Below, in pieces: positions 29,147 to 38,234 of a stretch of 57,677 nucleotides of DNA (positions are counted from its first letter, which is position 1; every line of letters begins with the position of its first letter). Origin of the DNA: Candidatus Falkowiibacteriota bacterium (GTDB lineage: Bacteria; Patescibacteriota; Patescibacteriia; Patescibacteriales; UBA12465). The DNA lies in the NCBI GenBank assembly GCA_003554785.1, contig PWHG01000057.1:1-57677 (forward strand). Reading direction: 5' to 3'. The position numbers and the translations under genes are program-made. The notes under the pieces are model-generated. The model did not search any database. It was not told the DNA's origin and worked only from the letters and a program-made list of their open reading frames with translations.

Positions 29147-32005
29147 ATGCCTGCTCCACACTTAAAACCAAAAACAATTCCTAAATCTGAATTTTGGAAA
29201 AGTAAACAAAAACCAAAAAAGAAAGGAAAAAATAATAAAAAAAAGTCTTGGAAAAAAAGGCTTTTATTAGCTTTTTTATTATTGCTTTTAATTGGTAGTG
29301 TTAGTATTTTTTTAATAATTGCTTGGCTTTCTCGTGATTTACCTAATCCTGACCAATTAATTGATAGAGAAATAGCACAAACCACTACTATATATGATAA
29401 AAGCGGTGAACATGTTTTATATGAACTTCATGGTGATGAAAAAAGAACTTTAATGGATTTAGATGATATACCGAACCATGTAAAACAATCTACTATAGCT
29501 ATAGAAGATAGAAATTTTTATCGTCATCGTGGTTTTAGTGTATGGGCAATTATGCGTACTCTTGCTACTAATTTACTGCGCGGACAAAGGGCTGGGGGTT
29601 CTACATTAACACAGCAATTTGTAAAAAATGCGATTTTAAGCCCTGAAAAAAAATACTCTCGTAAAATTAAAGAATTAGTTTTAGCTCAAAGAATTGAAAG
29701 TAGATTTTCTAAAGATGAAATACTGCAAATGTATTTAAATGAAATTCCTTATGGCTCTAATGCTTATGGTGTCGCTGCAGCCAGTCAAAAGTATTTTAAT
29801 AAAAATATTGTCGATATTAATATAGCTGAAGCAGCTATACTAGCCGCTCTACCACAAGCTCCTAGTTTTTATTCACCTTATGGTCCAAATAAGGATATTT
29901 TACTAGGCAGAAAGGATTACATCTTAAAAATCATGCATGAACAAGGCTATATTACAGAACAAGAAAAAAATGCGGCACAAAGTTATGATATTGAATTTGC
30001 TAAACCAGAAACAAACATTGAAGCCCCTCATTTTGTTATGTATGTTAGAAGTTTATTAGCTGAAACTTACGGAGAAAAAACAATTGAACAAGGAGGTTTA
30101 AAAATATATACCACTATTGACTGGGATTTACAAAAAAAAGCAGAAAGTATTGTAAAAGAAAAAATTAATGAATATGGAGAACAACATCAAGCTACTAATG
30201 CATCTTTAGTGAGTATTGATCCAAAAACCGGTCAAATTTTAGCCATGGTTGGCTCTTATGATTTTTTTAATAGCGATATTGATGGTCAAGTAAATATAGC
30301 TTTAAGTAATAGACAACCCGGTTCATCCCTAAAACCTTTAATATATGCTTCTTTATTTGAATTAGGTTACACTCCAAATACAATTTTATATGATGTAGAA
30401 ACAAATTTTTCCACAAATCCAAATCAATCATACATCCCTCGTAATTATGATAATCAAGAAAGAGGGCCCGTGGATATTAAAACTTCTTTAGCTAGTTCTT
30501 TTAATATACCAGCTGTAAAAGCTATTTATTTAGCTGACATAGAAAGAGTTTTGGATTTAGCAGAAAATATGCAATATAGCACCTTTAAAGATAGATCAAG
30601 ATTTGGATTAGCTTTAGTGTTAGGTGGAGGTGAAGTTAAATTATTAGAACATGTTAATGCCTACAGTGCTTTCGCTAGAGAAGGTATTTTAAATGAACAC
30701 GCTTCAATTTTAAGAGTTGAAGATAGAAATGGTGATATGTTAGAAGAGTATCAATCAAAGGAAAATAAAGTTCTAACTAAACAAAGTGCTAGAAAAATTA
30801 ATAGCATCTTAAAAAACGATCAAGCTAGAGCAATTACATTTGGATTAAATAGTTTATTAAATTTTTCTGACAGAGAAGTTGCAGTAAAAACAGGAACTAC
30901 TAATGATTTTCGTGATGCCTGGACAGTTGGTTACACACCCTCAATAGTCACTGGTGTCTGGGTTGGAAATAGTAATAATGATAAAATGGCCCGCGGAGCC
31001 GGCGGTAGTACTGTAGCAGCTCCTATATGGAAGGATTTTATGACCTATGTTCTTAAAGATCATCCCAAAGAAACTTTTAATACCCCAGAAGACATGAAAA
31101 CCGGTAAAGCTATTCTAGATGGTGAAATTGAAATTGAAAAAGATACTTATTTAGTTGATTCAATAACTGGATTTTTAGCTGATGAGAATACTCCAGAAGA
31201 ATTAATAGAAGAAATAGAAAGATATAAACATCACTCTATTTTACATTATGTAAATCGAGATGATCCATTAGGACCAAGACCTGATAATCCTGAAAATGAT
31301 ACTCAATACAATATTTGGGAGGAAGCTATTTCAGAGTGGGAAAAAGAAGATGAAGAGTTTGAAAATTTTCAAGTTCCTAAAAAAGGAGATGACTCAAGAT
31401 CACCAGAAAATATACCAAATTTAGAAATTATAAATCCAGGTGAAGGGGAAATTATAAATAGTAGTCAATTAATTGTTAACATAGAAGCTCAGGCTAATCG
31501 TGATATTGTTTTAACTGAATATTCAATAAACAATATTTTATGGGAAAGAAAATATCAATTACAAGAAGTTATAGCAAAAGATATTAGTTTCTTATCTAGT
31601 GGTAATCATCAATTAAAAATTAGGGTTTGTGATGATATTTATAATTGTCAATCTAAAACAGTTAATTTTATTTTAAATAATCCTAATGAAATAAATCTAG
31701 AAGAAGCGTCAGTTGATATAATTTATCCTTCTAGTGGGGTTAGTTTAAATGAAGTTGATTTTCCTTTAAATATAAATCTAAATTTAAATAGCCCATTGTC
31801 AATATCATCAATTAATCTATATCTTGAAAATAAAAATGAAGATAAAAAAGAATTATTAAATAATATTTTAATTGGAGATGAAAATGAAATAACATATAAT
31901 CTTGAAAATAAGCCAAGTTCTGGCAACTATAGTATTAGTGGAGAAATATTTACCTGGACTGATGAGAAAATAAAAATTGATCCAATAAATTTAATAATAA
32001 ATTAA
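29147..32005 (+). CDS. Class A penicillin-binding protein (transglycosylase/transpeptidase)
   Basis: Polymerises and cross-links peptidoglycan outside the membrane. The 952-residue product has a Lys-rich cytoplasmic N-terminus (1-42), one transmembrane helix (about 43-63), a GT51 domain (about 90-270) with the EDRNFYRHRG and GGSTLTQQ motifs, and a transpeptidase domain with SxxK at S393-K396, SFN near 450 and KTG at 581-583. A C-terminal extension (about 740-952) contains Ig-like beta repeats (INPGEGEIINSS, IIYPSSGVSLNE). It is monocistronic, with a TATAAT-type promoter about 35 nt upstream and a strong terminator downstream. Confidence 0.96.
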   Translation: MPAPHLKPKTIPKSEFWKSKQKPKKKGKNNKKKSWKKRLLLAFLLLLLIGSVSIFLIIAWLSRDLPNPDQLIDREIAQTTTIYDKSGEHVLYELHGDEKRTLMDLDDIPNHVKQSTIAIEDRNFYRHRGFSVWAIMRTLATNLLRGQRAGGSTLTQQFVKNAILSPEKKYSRKIKELVLAQRIESRFSKDEILQMYLNEIPYGSNAYGVAAASQKYFNKNIVDINIAEAAILAALPQAPSFYSPYGPNKDILLGRKDYILKIMHEQGYITEQEKNAAQSYDIEFAKPETNIEAPHFVMYVRSLLAETYGEKTIEQGGLKIYTTIDWDLQKKAESIVKEKINEYGEQHQATNASLVSIDPKTGQILAMVGSYDFFNSDIDGQVNIALSNRQPGSSLKPLIYASLFELGYTPNTILYDVETNFSTNPNQSYIPRNYDNQERGPVDIKTSLASSFNIPAVKAIYLADIERVLDLAENMQYSTFKDRSRFGLALVLGGGEVKLLEHVNAYSAFAREGILNEHASILRVEDRNGDMLEEYQSKENKVLTKQSARKINSILKNDQARAITFGLNSLLNFSDREVAVKTGTTNDFRDAWTVGYTPSIVTGVWVGNSNNDKMARGAGGSTVAAPIWKDFMTYVLKDHPKETFNTPEDMKTGKAILDGEIEIEKDTYLVDSITGFLADENTPEELIEEIERYKHHSILHYVNRDDPLGPRPDNPENDTQYNIWEEAISEWEKEDEEFENFQVPKKGDDSRSPENIPNLEIINPGEGEIINSSQLIVNIEAQANRDIVLTEYSINNILWERKYQLQEVIAKDISFLSSGNHQLKIRVCDDIYNCQSKTVNFILNNPNEINLEEASVDIIYPSSGVSLNEVDFPLNINLNLNSPLSISSINLYLENKNEDKKELLNNILIGDENEITYNLENKPSSGNYSISGEIFTWTDEKIKIDPINLIIN

Positions 32006-32015
32006 ATTATAATAT

Positions 32016-32049
32016 AAAAAAACAGATAAAAATTTTTATCTGTTTTTTT
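32016..32049. terminator. Bidirectional terminator
   Basis: A perfect palindrome with 17-base arms centred on AAAAATTTTT, flanked by A- and T-runs. It lies between the convergent PBP (plus) and dnaN (minus) genes. Confidence 0.9.
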
Positions 32050-32061
32050 TATTTCTATTTT

Positions 32062-33174
32062 TTATTGTCTAATTGGCATTATTATATATAGGTAATTTTT
32101 TTCTTGTTTATTTTTTAATAAACAAGGTGTTTGTGGATCTATTAACTTTACAATTACATTTTCACTAGATAAATTATTTAAACCATCTAGTAAGTACCGA
32201 TAATTAACTGTTATATCATTTTTTTCACCTGTTATATTAGCTGGTAAGTTTATGTTTGTTTCTCCACTTTGACCAGAAGAAGAACTTATTATTACCTGTT
32301 TATCATCAACAACTATCATTACATCATTTATTCCGGTTTTAGTAAAAAGTGATGATGCTTTTATAGCTCTAATTAATTCTTCTTTATTTAATTCTACTTC
32401 AGTAGAATATTTATTAGGTATTATTTGTTTATAGTCAGGATAATTTCCATTTATTAATCTTGAAACTATGTTTACAGAATCAAAATCAAAAAGAATTTGA
32501 TTTTCAGAAAGACAGATTTTAATATCTTCTTTTTCATTATTAACAAAAGTATTTAATATTCTTAAAAGTTCTTGAATTGTTTTAATAGGAACAATTACTT
32601 TTTTATCTTTTAAATTATTTTTTTTAACTTCTATTGTTTTTTCTGCTAAACGGTAACTATCTGTAGCCGCTAAAGTTAAGTTATTATCATTAAAATCAAA
32701 CAATACACCTGACAGTTCAGGACGATTATCACCAACGGCAGCAGAAAATGATACTTTAGTTAAAATATCTTTAAAAGTAGATATATCTAATAAACAATAT
32801 TTATCTTCTTTTATTAAGGGTATTAAAGGAAAGTCTTTTGTTGTTTCACCTTTAATTTTAGTTTTATAATTATCACATTTAATTGATAAATTTTCATCTT
32901 TTTTTTCTATAGAAACTTTTTCCCCTGGTAATAAATTAATATAATCATTTATTATTTTTGACTCAACTGTATATTCACCTTCCTTTTCAACTTTACTCCT
33001 AAATTTATGAATTATTCCAATTTCTAAATTTGTACTAATTAATTCTACCTCATTACTTTTATGAGTTCTAATTAATATATTATTAAGAATAGGTAAATTA
33101 ATATTTTTTACACTTACATTTCCTACAATATTTAATCCTTTTTTTAAGTTGTCTTGTAAGCTTATAAATTTCAT
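32062..33174 (-). CDS. dnaN: DNA polymerase III subunit beta (sliding clamp)
   Basis: The beta clamp encircles DNA and tethers polymerase III. The 370-residue product shows three repeated clamp domains and the typical VKNINLPILNNILI opening, LSGVLFDF in the second and a C-terminal IMPIRQ matching the family's MP-R ending. It is downstream of dnaA with a 220-nt gap, the classic origin-linked arrangement. Confidence 0.96.
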   Translation of the reverse strand: MKFISLQDNLKKGLNIVGNVSVKNINLPILNNILIRTHKSNEVELISTNLEIGIIHKFRSKVEKEGEYTVESKIINDYINLLPGEKVSIEKKDENLSIKCDNYKTKIKGETTKDFPLIPLIKEDKYCLLDISTFKDILTKVSFSAAVGDNRPELSGVLFDFNDNNLTLAATDSYRLAEKTIEVKKNNLKDKKVIVPIKTIQELLRILNTFVNNEKEDIKICLSENQILFDFDSVNIVSRLINGNYPDYKQIIPNKYSTEVELNKEELIRAIKASSLFTKTGINDVMIVVDDKQVIISSSSGQSGETNINLPANITGEKNDITVNYRYLLDGLNNLSSENVIVKLIDPQTPCLLKNKQEKNYLYIIMPIRQ

Positions 33175-33394
33175 ATGTTTTTTTATTTAATATATATAAA
33201 ACAATAATAACAATAAGACCTGGGGAAATGTTGATAACTAAATTTTAGTTAATTAATTAGGGCTTATTTTTTATTATTAACTGTTAATTGTCATGTTAAT
33301 AAATAATCTATAAATATGTGGATAAATAATTAATTTTATTTTATTAACATTTAATGAACAAATTATTAACTCTCAATTAACAAGTTATCAATAA
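33175..33394. other. Candidate replication origin (oriC) between dnaA and dnaN
   Basis: A 220-nt gap, very AT-rich. It contains a perfect DnaA box TTATCCACA on the minus strand (33317-33325), a near box TTATCAACA (complement of 33232-33240 region) and TTATCAATA close to the dnaA stop (33383-33391). Together with the gene order rpmH-dnaA-dnaN this supports an origin. Box number is low, so the active origin may also include the dnaA-rpmH gap. Confidence 0.55.
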
Positions 33395-34768
33395 CTAATT
33401 ATTAATTAATTGTTTAATAGATTCAACTTCTTGTTTCACTCTTTCATTATTATTTTCTTTTATCTCTTTGTTAATCTTATTATAAGCATGCATAGCGGTT
33501 GTATGATCTCTACCTCCCATTGCCTCTCCAATACCTGGGTATGATGATTGTAATTCTTCTCTTATTAAAAATATAGCAATTTGTCTTGGCCAAACTAATT
33601 CTTTTTTTCTTCCAACACCAGTTAATTCTTTATAATTGAGTTCATAAAATTTTGCTACTGCTTCTATAATTTCTTTAGGGGAGAGAGATTTGGTTTGAAT
33701 ATTTGAAACATAATCTCCTAAAACTTGTTTTACGCTTTTAAGATCTGGTGAAGTTTCACGCATTTGATGCCATACAATAATTTTATTTAAAGCACCTTCT
33801 AATTCTCTTATATTATTTTTAATATTGTTAGCTATATAATTAACTATTTCTTCATTTAAAGAATAATTTTTTTCTTTCAATTTAGTTTCAATAATAGCTA
33901 TTTTGGTTTCAATATCAGGTTTTCCCACGTCAGCAACCATTCCTGATTCAAATCTGGAAATTAGACGTTTTTCAATAGCAGGAATTGATTTTGGTGGTCT
34001 ATCAGATGTTAGAACAATTTGTTTATCACTTTGTTGTAGTTCATTAAAAGTATGGAAAAATTCTTCCTGGGTTCCATCTTTTCCACCCATAAACTGTACA
34101 TCATCAATTAATAATAAATCAACTTTACGATAAACATTTTTAAATTCTTTAGCTTTACCGGTGTGAACTGCTTGAATATAATTATTAGTAAATTTTTCAC
34201 TAGTAGTATATAAAACTTTATTAGTTTGTTTTATTATTTCATTACCAATTGCCTGAAGTAGATGTGTTTTTCCTAAACCAACACCACCATAAATAAAAAG
34301 CGGGTTATAAGACTTTCCTAGGTCTTTAACTACCGCTTGACAGGCTGCATAAGCTAATTCATTCCCTTTACCGACTATAAAAGTTTCAAATAAATATTTT
34401 GGATTTAAACCGAATTTTCCATTAGTGTTATTTTTATTAATATTAATATTTATTTTTTTATTTTCTGGTACTGATTCTTTTTCAATACCTAATATTTTTT
34501 CATTTGAATTATTAACTTTTTTTAATTCTACTTTATAAATTACTTCATTTATTTTTTTTTCTGTTATTCTTTCAAGAGAACTTAATATATTTTTATGATA
34601 TTTTTCTTCTAACCATTTTTTTACAAAAGCGCTTGGAACACCAATAACAACTTTATCATCATTAATTGAATCAAGAAAAGTGTCTTTAAACCATGTATTG
34701 AAATTTATCCTTGATAGGTTAACTTCAATTTCTCCTAAAACTGCTTCCCAAATTTGATCATTATTCAT
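33395..34768 (-). CDS. dnaA: Chromosomal replication initiator DnaA
   Basis: DnaA binds origin boxes and melts DNA to start replication. The 457-residue product has domain I (1-90, interaction), a low-complexity linker (about 95-120, Asn/Lys-rich), the AAA+ domain with Walker A GGVGLGKTH and Walker B LLIDDVQF, and domain IV with the DnaA signature GGRDHTTAMHAYNKI for box binding. It is divergent from rpmH across 181 nt and has a good promoter. Confidence 0.97.
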   Translation of the reverse strand: MNNDQIWEAVLGEIEVNLSRINFNTWFKDTFLDSINDDKVVIGVPSAFVKKWLEEKYHKNILSSLERITEKKINEVIYKVELKKVNNSNEKILGIEKESVPENKKINININKNNTNGKFGLNPKYLFETFIVGKGNELAYAACQAVVKDLGKSYNPLFIYGGVGLGKTHLLQAIGNEIIKQTNKVLYTTSEKFTNNYIQAVHTGKAKEFKNVYRKVDLLLIDDVQFMGGKDGTQEEFFHTFNELQQSDKQIVLTSDRPPKSIPAIEKRLISRFESGMVADVGKPDIETKIAIIETKLKEKNYSLNEEIVNYIANNIKNNIRELEGALNKIIVWHQMRETSPDLKSVKQVLGDYVSNIQTKSLSPKEIIEAVAKFYELNYKELTGVGRKKELVWPRQIAIFLIREELQSSYPGIGEAMGGRDHTTAMHAYNKINKEIKENNNERVKQEVESIKQLINN

Positions 34769-34794
34769 ATAAAAGTAATTTATTTTCTTTTTAT

Positions 34795-34823
34795 ATTATA
34801 GAGAATAAATATAGAATAAACAA
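34795..34823 (-). promoter_or_regulatory. Promoter of dnaA
   Basis: Minus strand TTGTTT (34818-34823), a 17-nt spacer, and TATAAT (34795-34800). The start lies about 20 nt before the ATG. The rest of the 181-nt dnaA-rpmH gap holds the rpmH promoter (TTGACC near 34894) and no gene. Confidence 0.7.
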
Positions 34824-34949
34824 GGGTGGTATATGTTCAAAAGATGTTAATAAAAAGGGGATAAGTTTTGAAATAATGGTTTTATAAAAGATTGACCAAT
34901 AAAAATAATCGTGATAATCTTATTTTAGTTTAAATAGTAATAGATATAT

Positions 34950-35087
34950 ATGCCGAAAAGAACTTATCAGCCTAATAATAGAAAAGCCCAAAAAAAGCAT
35001 GGATTTAGAAAAAGAATGAGTACTCAAGTGGGTAGGGCGATTATAAAAAAAAGGCGACAAAGACAAAGAAAGAAGTTAACTAAATAA
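34950..35087 (+). CDS. rpmH: 50S ribosomal protein L34
   Basis: A 45-residue, strongly basic ribosomal protein beginning [12 protein letters not shown] and containing the family block [18 protein letters not shown], then a K/R-rich tail. It lies just upstream of rnpA (11-nt gap) and divergent from dnaA, exactly as in most bacterial origin regions. Confidence 0.97.
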   Translation: MPKRTYQPNNRKAQKKHGFRKRMSTQVGRAIIKKRRQRQRKKLTK

Positions 35088-35098
35088 TCATTTGGCAA

Positions 35099-35440
35099 AT
35101 GTTGCCCCAAAAAAATCGACTAAAACTAAATAGCGATTTTTCTAAATTATTTAAAACCGGCCATAGTAATTATGGGCGGTTTATTGGAGTGAAAATAAAA
35201 GAAAATAATGAAGAACTAAATAAGTATGCCGTTGTAGTAAGCAATAAAATAAATAAAAGTGCTGTTAGAAGAAATTATATTAAGAGAAAAATAAAAGAGA
35301 AAATAAGAGAAATAGATAAAAGTTGTAAAAAAGGATTTAATTGTGTTATTATAGTTTTATCAGATATAAAAGAAGATGATTATTTAGAAGTAAAAAAAGA
35401 AATAATTAAAATTTTTACTAAATTAAAAATTATAAATTAA
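35099..35440 (+). CDS. rnpA: Ribonuclease P protein component
   Basis: The protein subunit that aids the RNase P RNA in tRNA 5' maturation. The 113-residue product has the opening [13 protein letters not shown] and the RNR-like segment [16 protein letters not shown] near 60. The family RNR motif is slightly changed to RRN. It is 11 nt after rpmH and 1 nt before yidD. Confidence 0.93.
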   Translation: MLPQKNRLKLNSDFSKLFKTGHSNYGRFIGVKIKENNEELNKYAVVVSNKINKSAVRRNYIKRKIKEKIREIDKSCKKGFNCVIIVLSDIKEDDYLEVKKEIIKIFTKLKIIN

Positions 35441-35441
35441 A

Positions 35442-35699
35442 ATGAAAAATCCATTTCGATATTATCCGCGTTATCTAGTAATTTTTATTATAAAAATATA
35501 TCAAAAAACATTATCTTTTGACCATGGACCACTTAAATTATTTTACCCCCATGGCTTATGCCGTTTTGCGCCAACTTGCTCTGAGTACGGTATTAAAGCA
35601 GTAGAAAAATACGGTATTTTTAAAGGTGGTTTTTTAACTGTTAAAAGAATTATAAAATGTAATCCATTTAATAAAGGTGGCCACGATCCTGTGCCTTAA
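35442..35699 (+). CDS. yidD: Membrane protein insertion efficiency factor YidD
   Basis: An 85-residue protein that supports YidC in membrane insertion. The signature [17 protein letters not shown] (about 45-61) and [18 protein letters not shown] near the end are typical, with a short N-terminal amphipathic helix. It is longer than average because of its N-terminal extension. It lies 1 nt after rnpA, and its stop is 10 nt before the likely yidC start. Confidence 0.95.
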   Translation: MKNPFRYYPRYLVIFIIKIYQKTLSFDHGPLKLFYPHGLCRFAPTCSEYGIKAVEKYGIFKGGFLTVKRIIKCNPFNKGGHDPVP

Positions 35700-35709
35700 T
35701 CAAATCTAT

Positions 35710-36477
35710 ATGATACAATTTATTCTGCAAATATTTCACGTCTTATTTTTTCAACCAATTTTAAATTTATTAGTTTTTCTTTATAGTACAATATCTTTTC
35801 AAGATTTAGGTATAGCTATAATTCTTTTAACTATAATTATTAAAGCTGTCCTTTTCCCTTTATCTAAAAAATCAATAAAAATTCAAAAGTCAATGCAAGA
35901 GATTCAGCCAGAAATTGAAGAAATAAAGAAAAAATATAAAGACAATAAAGAAGAGCAAGGGAAAGCTTTAATGCAGTTATATAAAGATAAGAAAGTAAAT
36001 CCATTCTCTTCATGTTTACCCCTTTTAATTCAACTTCCCTTCTTAATCGCTGTATTTAGAGTATTTCGTAGTGGAGTAGATGAAAACTTAGATTTAGTTT
36101 ATCCATTTTTAAGTGATTTTCAACCTGAAAGTATAGATTATTTAGCTTTTGGTTTTTTTAATTTAGAAACACCAAGTATTGTAATGGCAGCATTAGCAGC
36201 CGGTGCTCAATTTTGGCAAGCTAAAATGATGTTGAAACGAAAAAAGAAAACAAAAGTAGTTACAAATTCTGATGATAAAGAAAATAAATCGGAAGGTATG
36301 GCAGAGATGATGAGCAAACAAATGCTTTATTTCATGCCTGTTATTACTATTATAATTGGTTCACAACTACCCGGCGGTTTAACTCTTTATTGGTTAGTAG
36401 TAACTTTATTAACAGGACTACAACAGCTCTATATATTTAAACAAACTAATCAAAGTGAAGAAATAAAAAAAGCATAA
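35710..36477 (+). CDS. yidC: Membrane insertase YidC/Oxa1
   Basis: YidC inserts and folds membrane proteins. The start at 35710 (255 residues) is chosen because an upstream in-frame ATG at 35677 lies within yidD and would add 11 atypical residues. The Oxa1-type core is visible: LLTIIIKAVLFPLSKKS, a basic coiled loop (60-95), and PFSSCLPLLIQLPFLIAVFRVF. Five hydrophobic helices fit the Gram-positive/Oxa1 layout without the large periplasmic domain of proteobacteria. It is the last gene of rpmH-rnpA-yidD-yidC. Confidence 0.93.
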   Translation: MIQFILQIFHVLFFQPILNLLVFLYSTISFQDLGIAIILLTIIIKAVLFPLSKKSIKIQKSMQEIQPEIEEIKKKYKDNKEEQGKALMQLYKDKKVNPFSSCLPLLIQLPFLIAVFRVFRSGVDENLDLVYPFLSDFQPESIDYLAFGFFNLETPSIVMAALAAGAQFWQAKMMLKRKKKTKVVTNSDDKENKSEGMAEMMSKQMLYFMPVITIIIGSQLPGGLTLYWLVVTLLTGLQQLYIFKQTNQSEEIKKA

Positions 36478-36495
36478 ATTTATCTAATATTAAAT

Positions 36496-36525
36496 AAAAA
36501 ATCCACGTAATTAGTGGATTTTTTT
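36496..36525. terminator. Bidirectional terminator
   Basis: AAAAAATCCAC (36496-36506) pairs with GTGGATTTTTT (36514-36524). It ends yidC (plus) and the lipid-kinase-like gene (minus). Confidence 0.85.
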
Positions 36526-36544
36526 ATTTATTCAAAATTATAAT

Positions 36545-37279
36545 TTAAAAAAGCCGGTTCTTTCCTACAATAACATTTAATTTATTTTTAACTAAACTAA
36601 TATTAGTAGGTAAATTAATAGATTTAGCATTATCAAGTGTTAGTTGAGCATCTCCATTTACTTTTACTTGGTCACATTGAAAATAACTTAAATCATTATT
36701 TTTACCATTGATTAAAATTTTTACTTTTTCCTTATTAAAATTAAAATCTTTATTTAATAATTGCGGGTTGTCATTAAGGTTGTAGATGTTTAAATGATTT
36801 TTTTCTTTTATTTCTATCTTAAAATCATTAATATCAAGGCCTATTTGTGGTTTGATAATTTCTGCTTTATTAATAAAAAAAGATTTTCCAGCTAGTCCAA
36901 TATTAATTTTTTCAATTCTTCTAGCTAAAATAGTGTTACAAGCCTCTTCTTCTTTTTCAATACCTAAAGATCTAGCAATAGATTGATTATCACCGATGGG
37001 TATTAAAGAAAAAAGAATATTTTTTAAAAATAAATCACTTAAACTGTCATCTACTAGGGCGCTTACCACTTTATTAGCAGTTTCATTGTTACCAACCGCA
37101 ATAATATTTTTAGCTCCGTTTCTTACCTCTTGGTGGACTAAAGAATTGATATTTTTTATTGAACCTAAGCGAATTATTTTTCCATTAAGTCCTAAGTCTG
37201 TAAGTCTAATTTCAATTTTATTAAGAACTCGATTGTAACGGCTTTTATTTAAAAAGTCGTCATAAACAAAAAGATTCAT
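36545..37279 (-). CDS. Diacylglycerol-kinase-like protein with degenerate nucleotide motif
   Basis: A 244-residue protein with the two-lobed layout of DAGK/lipid kinases. The GGDGT nucleotide motif is replaced by VGNNETANKVV near 80-90, while the later PLGTxNDxAR motif is approximated by LIPIGDNQSIARSLGI near 112-127. The C-terminal half is a beta-sandwich as in YegS-type kinases. Loss of the GGDGT glycines and Asp makes normal phosphotransfer doubtful. It lies 8 nt after the bactofilin gene. Alternative: a lipid-binding relative or a divergent NAD kinase-like protein. Confidence 0.55.
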   Translation of the reverse strand: MNLFVYDDFLNKSRYNRVLNKIEIRLTDLGLNGKIIRLGSIKNINSLVHQEVRNGAKNIIAVGNNETANKVVSALVDDSLSDLFLKNILFSLIPIGDNQSIARSLGIEKEEEACNTILARRIEKINIGLAGKSFFINKAEIIKPQIGLDINDFKIEIKEKNHLNIYNLNDNPQLLNKDFNFNKEKVKILINGKNNDLSYFQCDQVKVNGDAQLTLDNAKSINLPTNISLVKNKLNVIVGKNRLF

Positions 37280-37287
37280 AACTTAAT

Positions 37288-37701
37288 TTATTTATTACTA
37301 CTATTTTGTTCAGGTGTTTCCGGGTTTTTCTTTTCTTTTTCTTTGGGGTTTTCGGAATTAATAGTCATTTGACCTTTAACTAGAGCGCCCCTAGAGATTG
37401 AAATTTCTCCACACTCTACATCGCCAACAATTTTAGCTTTTTTTCCAATTGATAGGTAATTTTTAACTTTTAAATTCCCCTGAATTTCACCATTAATAAT
37501 AGCTTCCTTAGCTTCGACGTTGGCAGTTACCTTTGCTTTTTCACCGATCAATAAATTAGCGGCAGTTTTAAGAGATCCATCTAATTTTCCCTCAATTATT
37601 ACGTTTCCTTGACCATTAAAATTCCCTTTTACCTTTATTGAGGCGCCAATAATTGTTTCTGCATCCTTAAAATTTTCTAATTTTTTTTCTTTATTAAACA
37701 T
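37288..37701 (-). CDS. Bactofilin (polymer-forming cytoskeletal protein)
   Basis: Bactofilins polymerise as beta-helices and scaffold wall-modifying enzymes. The product has about 137 residues from Met at 37701 (an ATG at 37716 would add five residues). It shows regular strand repeats (IGASIKVKGNFNGQG, IIEGKLDGSLK, INGEIQGNLKV) over about 25-115, and a disordered Lys/Glu/Pro-rich tail. The lipid-kinase-like gene follows 8 nt later on the same strand. Confidence 0.85.
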   Translation of the reverse strand: MFNKEKKLENFKDAETIIGASIKVKGNFNGQGNVIIEGKLDGSLKTAANLLIGEKAKVTANVEAKEAIINGEIQGNLKVKNYLSIGKKAKIVGDVECGEISISRGALVKGQMTINSENPKEKEKKNPETPEQNSSNK

Positions 37702-37846
37702 AAATTTAATAATCATCTATTTAAGTAGATGTTAATTATTATTAATAATTTTATACTAATATTATTATATTTTAAATAAAGGATTTTGTAAAGACTATTG
37801 AAAAAAATATTTAAATAATATATAGTAATTATATTAAACCCATCAG

Positions 37847-37918
37847 GTCCCCATAGTTTAATGGATAAAACAAGAACCTCCTAAGTTCTAGATCTAGGTT
37901 CGATTCCTGGTGGGGACA
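37847..37918 (+). tRNA. tRNA-Arg (CCT)
   Basis: A complete cloverleaf on the plus strand. GTCCCCA pairs with TGGGGAC, discriminator A, and the anticodon loop CTCCTAA gives CCT. No CCA is encoded. It is followed by tRNA-Ala 69 nt later, with a palindromic hairpin between. Confidence 0.93.
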
Positions 37919-37962
37919 CAAAAAAAGATATTTGTCAATATTATAACAGTAATATGCACAAT

Positions 37963-38178
37963 ATGTTCCTCAAGGAACATTTATTGAGGGCCATTAGCTC
38001 AGTTGGCTAGAGTGCTTCCATGGCATGGAAGAGGTCAAGGGTTCGAGTCCCTTATGGTCCACAAGTTTTTTAAATTATGTTCCTTAAAGAACATTTATTA
38101 ATATAATATATCACTTAATAAAAAATTTATATTAACTTTAAAATTGAAAATAATTTAGATATGTTCCTCAAGGAACAT
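37963..38178 (+). repeat. Three copies of an 18-nt palindrome ATGTTCCTCAAGGAACAT
   Basis: Copies at 37963-37980 and 38161-38178 are identical; 38077-38094 has two changes that leave ATGTTC/GAACAT paired. They flank tRNA-Ala on both sides and precede trxB. They could be processing hairpins between tRNA and mRNA or binding sites of a regulator. No gene lies in 38062-38234 apart from these and the trxB promoter. Confidence 0.75.
37988..38061 (+). tRNA. tRNA-Ala (GGC)
   Basis: A complete cloverleaf on the plus strand. GGGCCAT pairs with ATGGTCC, discriminator A; the anticodon stem CTTCC/GGAAG encloses ATGGCAT, anticodon GGC. No CCA is encoded. It sits between two copies of the ATGTTCC palindrome. 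Confidence 0.93.
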
Positions 38179-38234
38179 TAGCTATTATAAACTTAAGTCT
38201 AAATAAACGTGGACTTATATATTAAAATAAAAAT

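Noticed and set aside
35677-35709. Upstream ATG for yidC
   Set aside because: It lies inside yidD and would add a non-conserved, non-hydrophobic start; the ATG at 35710 begins directly with the first membrane segment.
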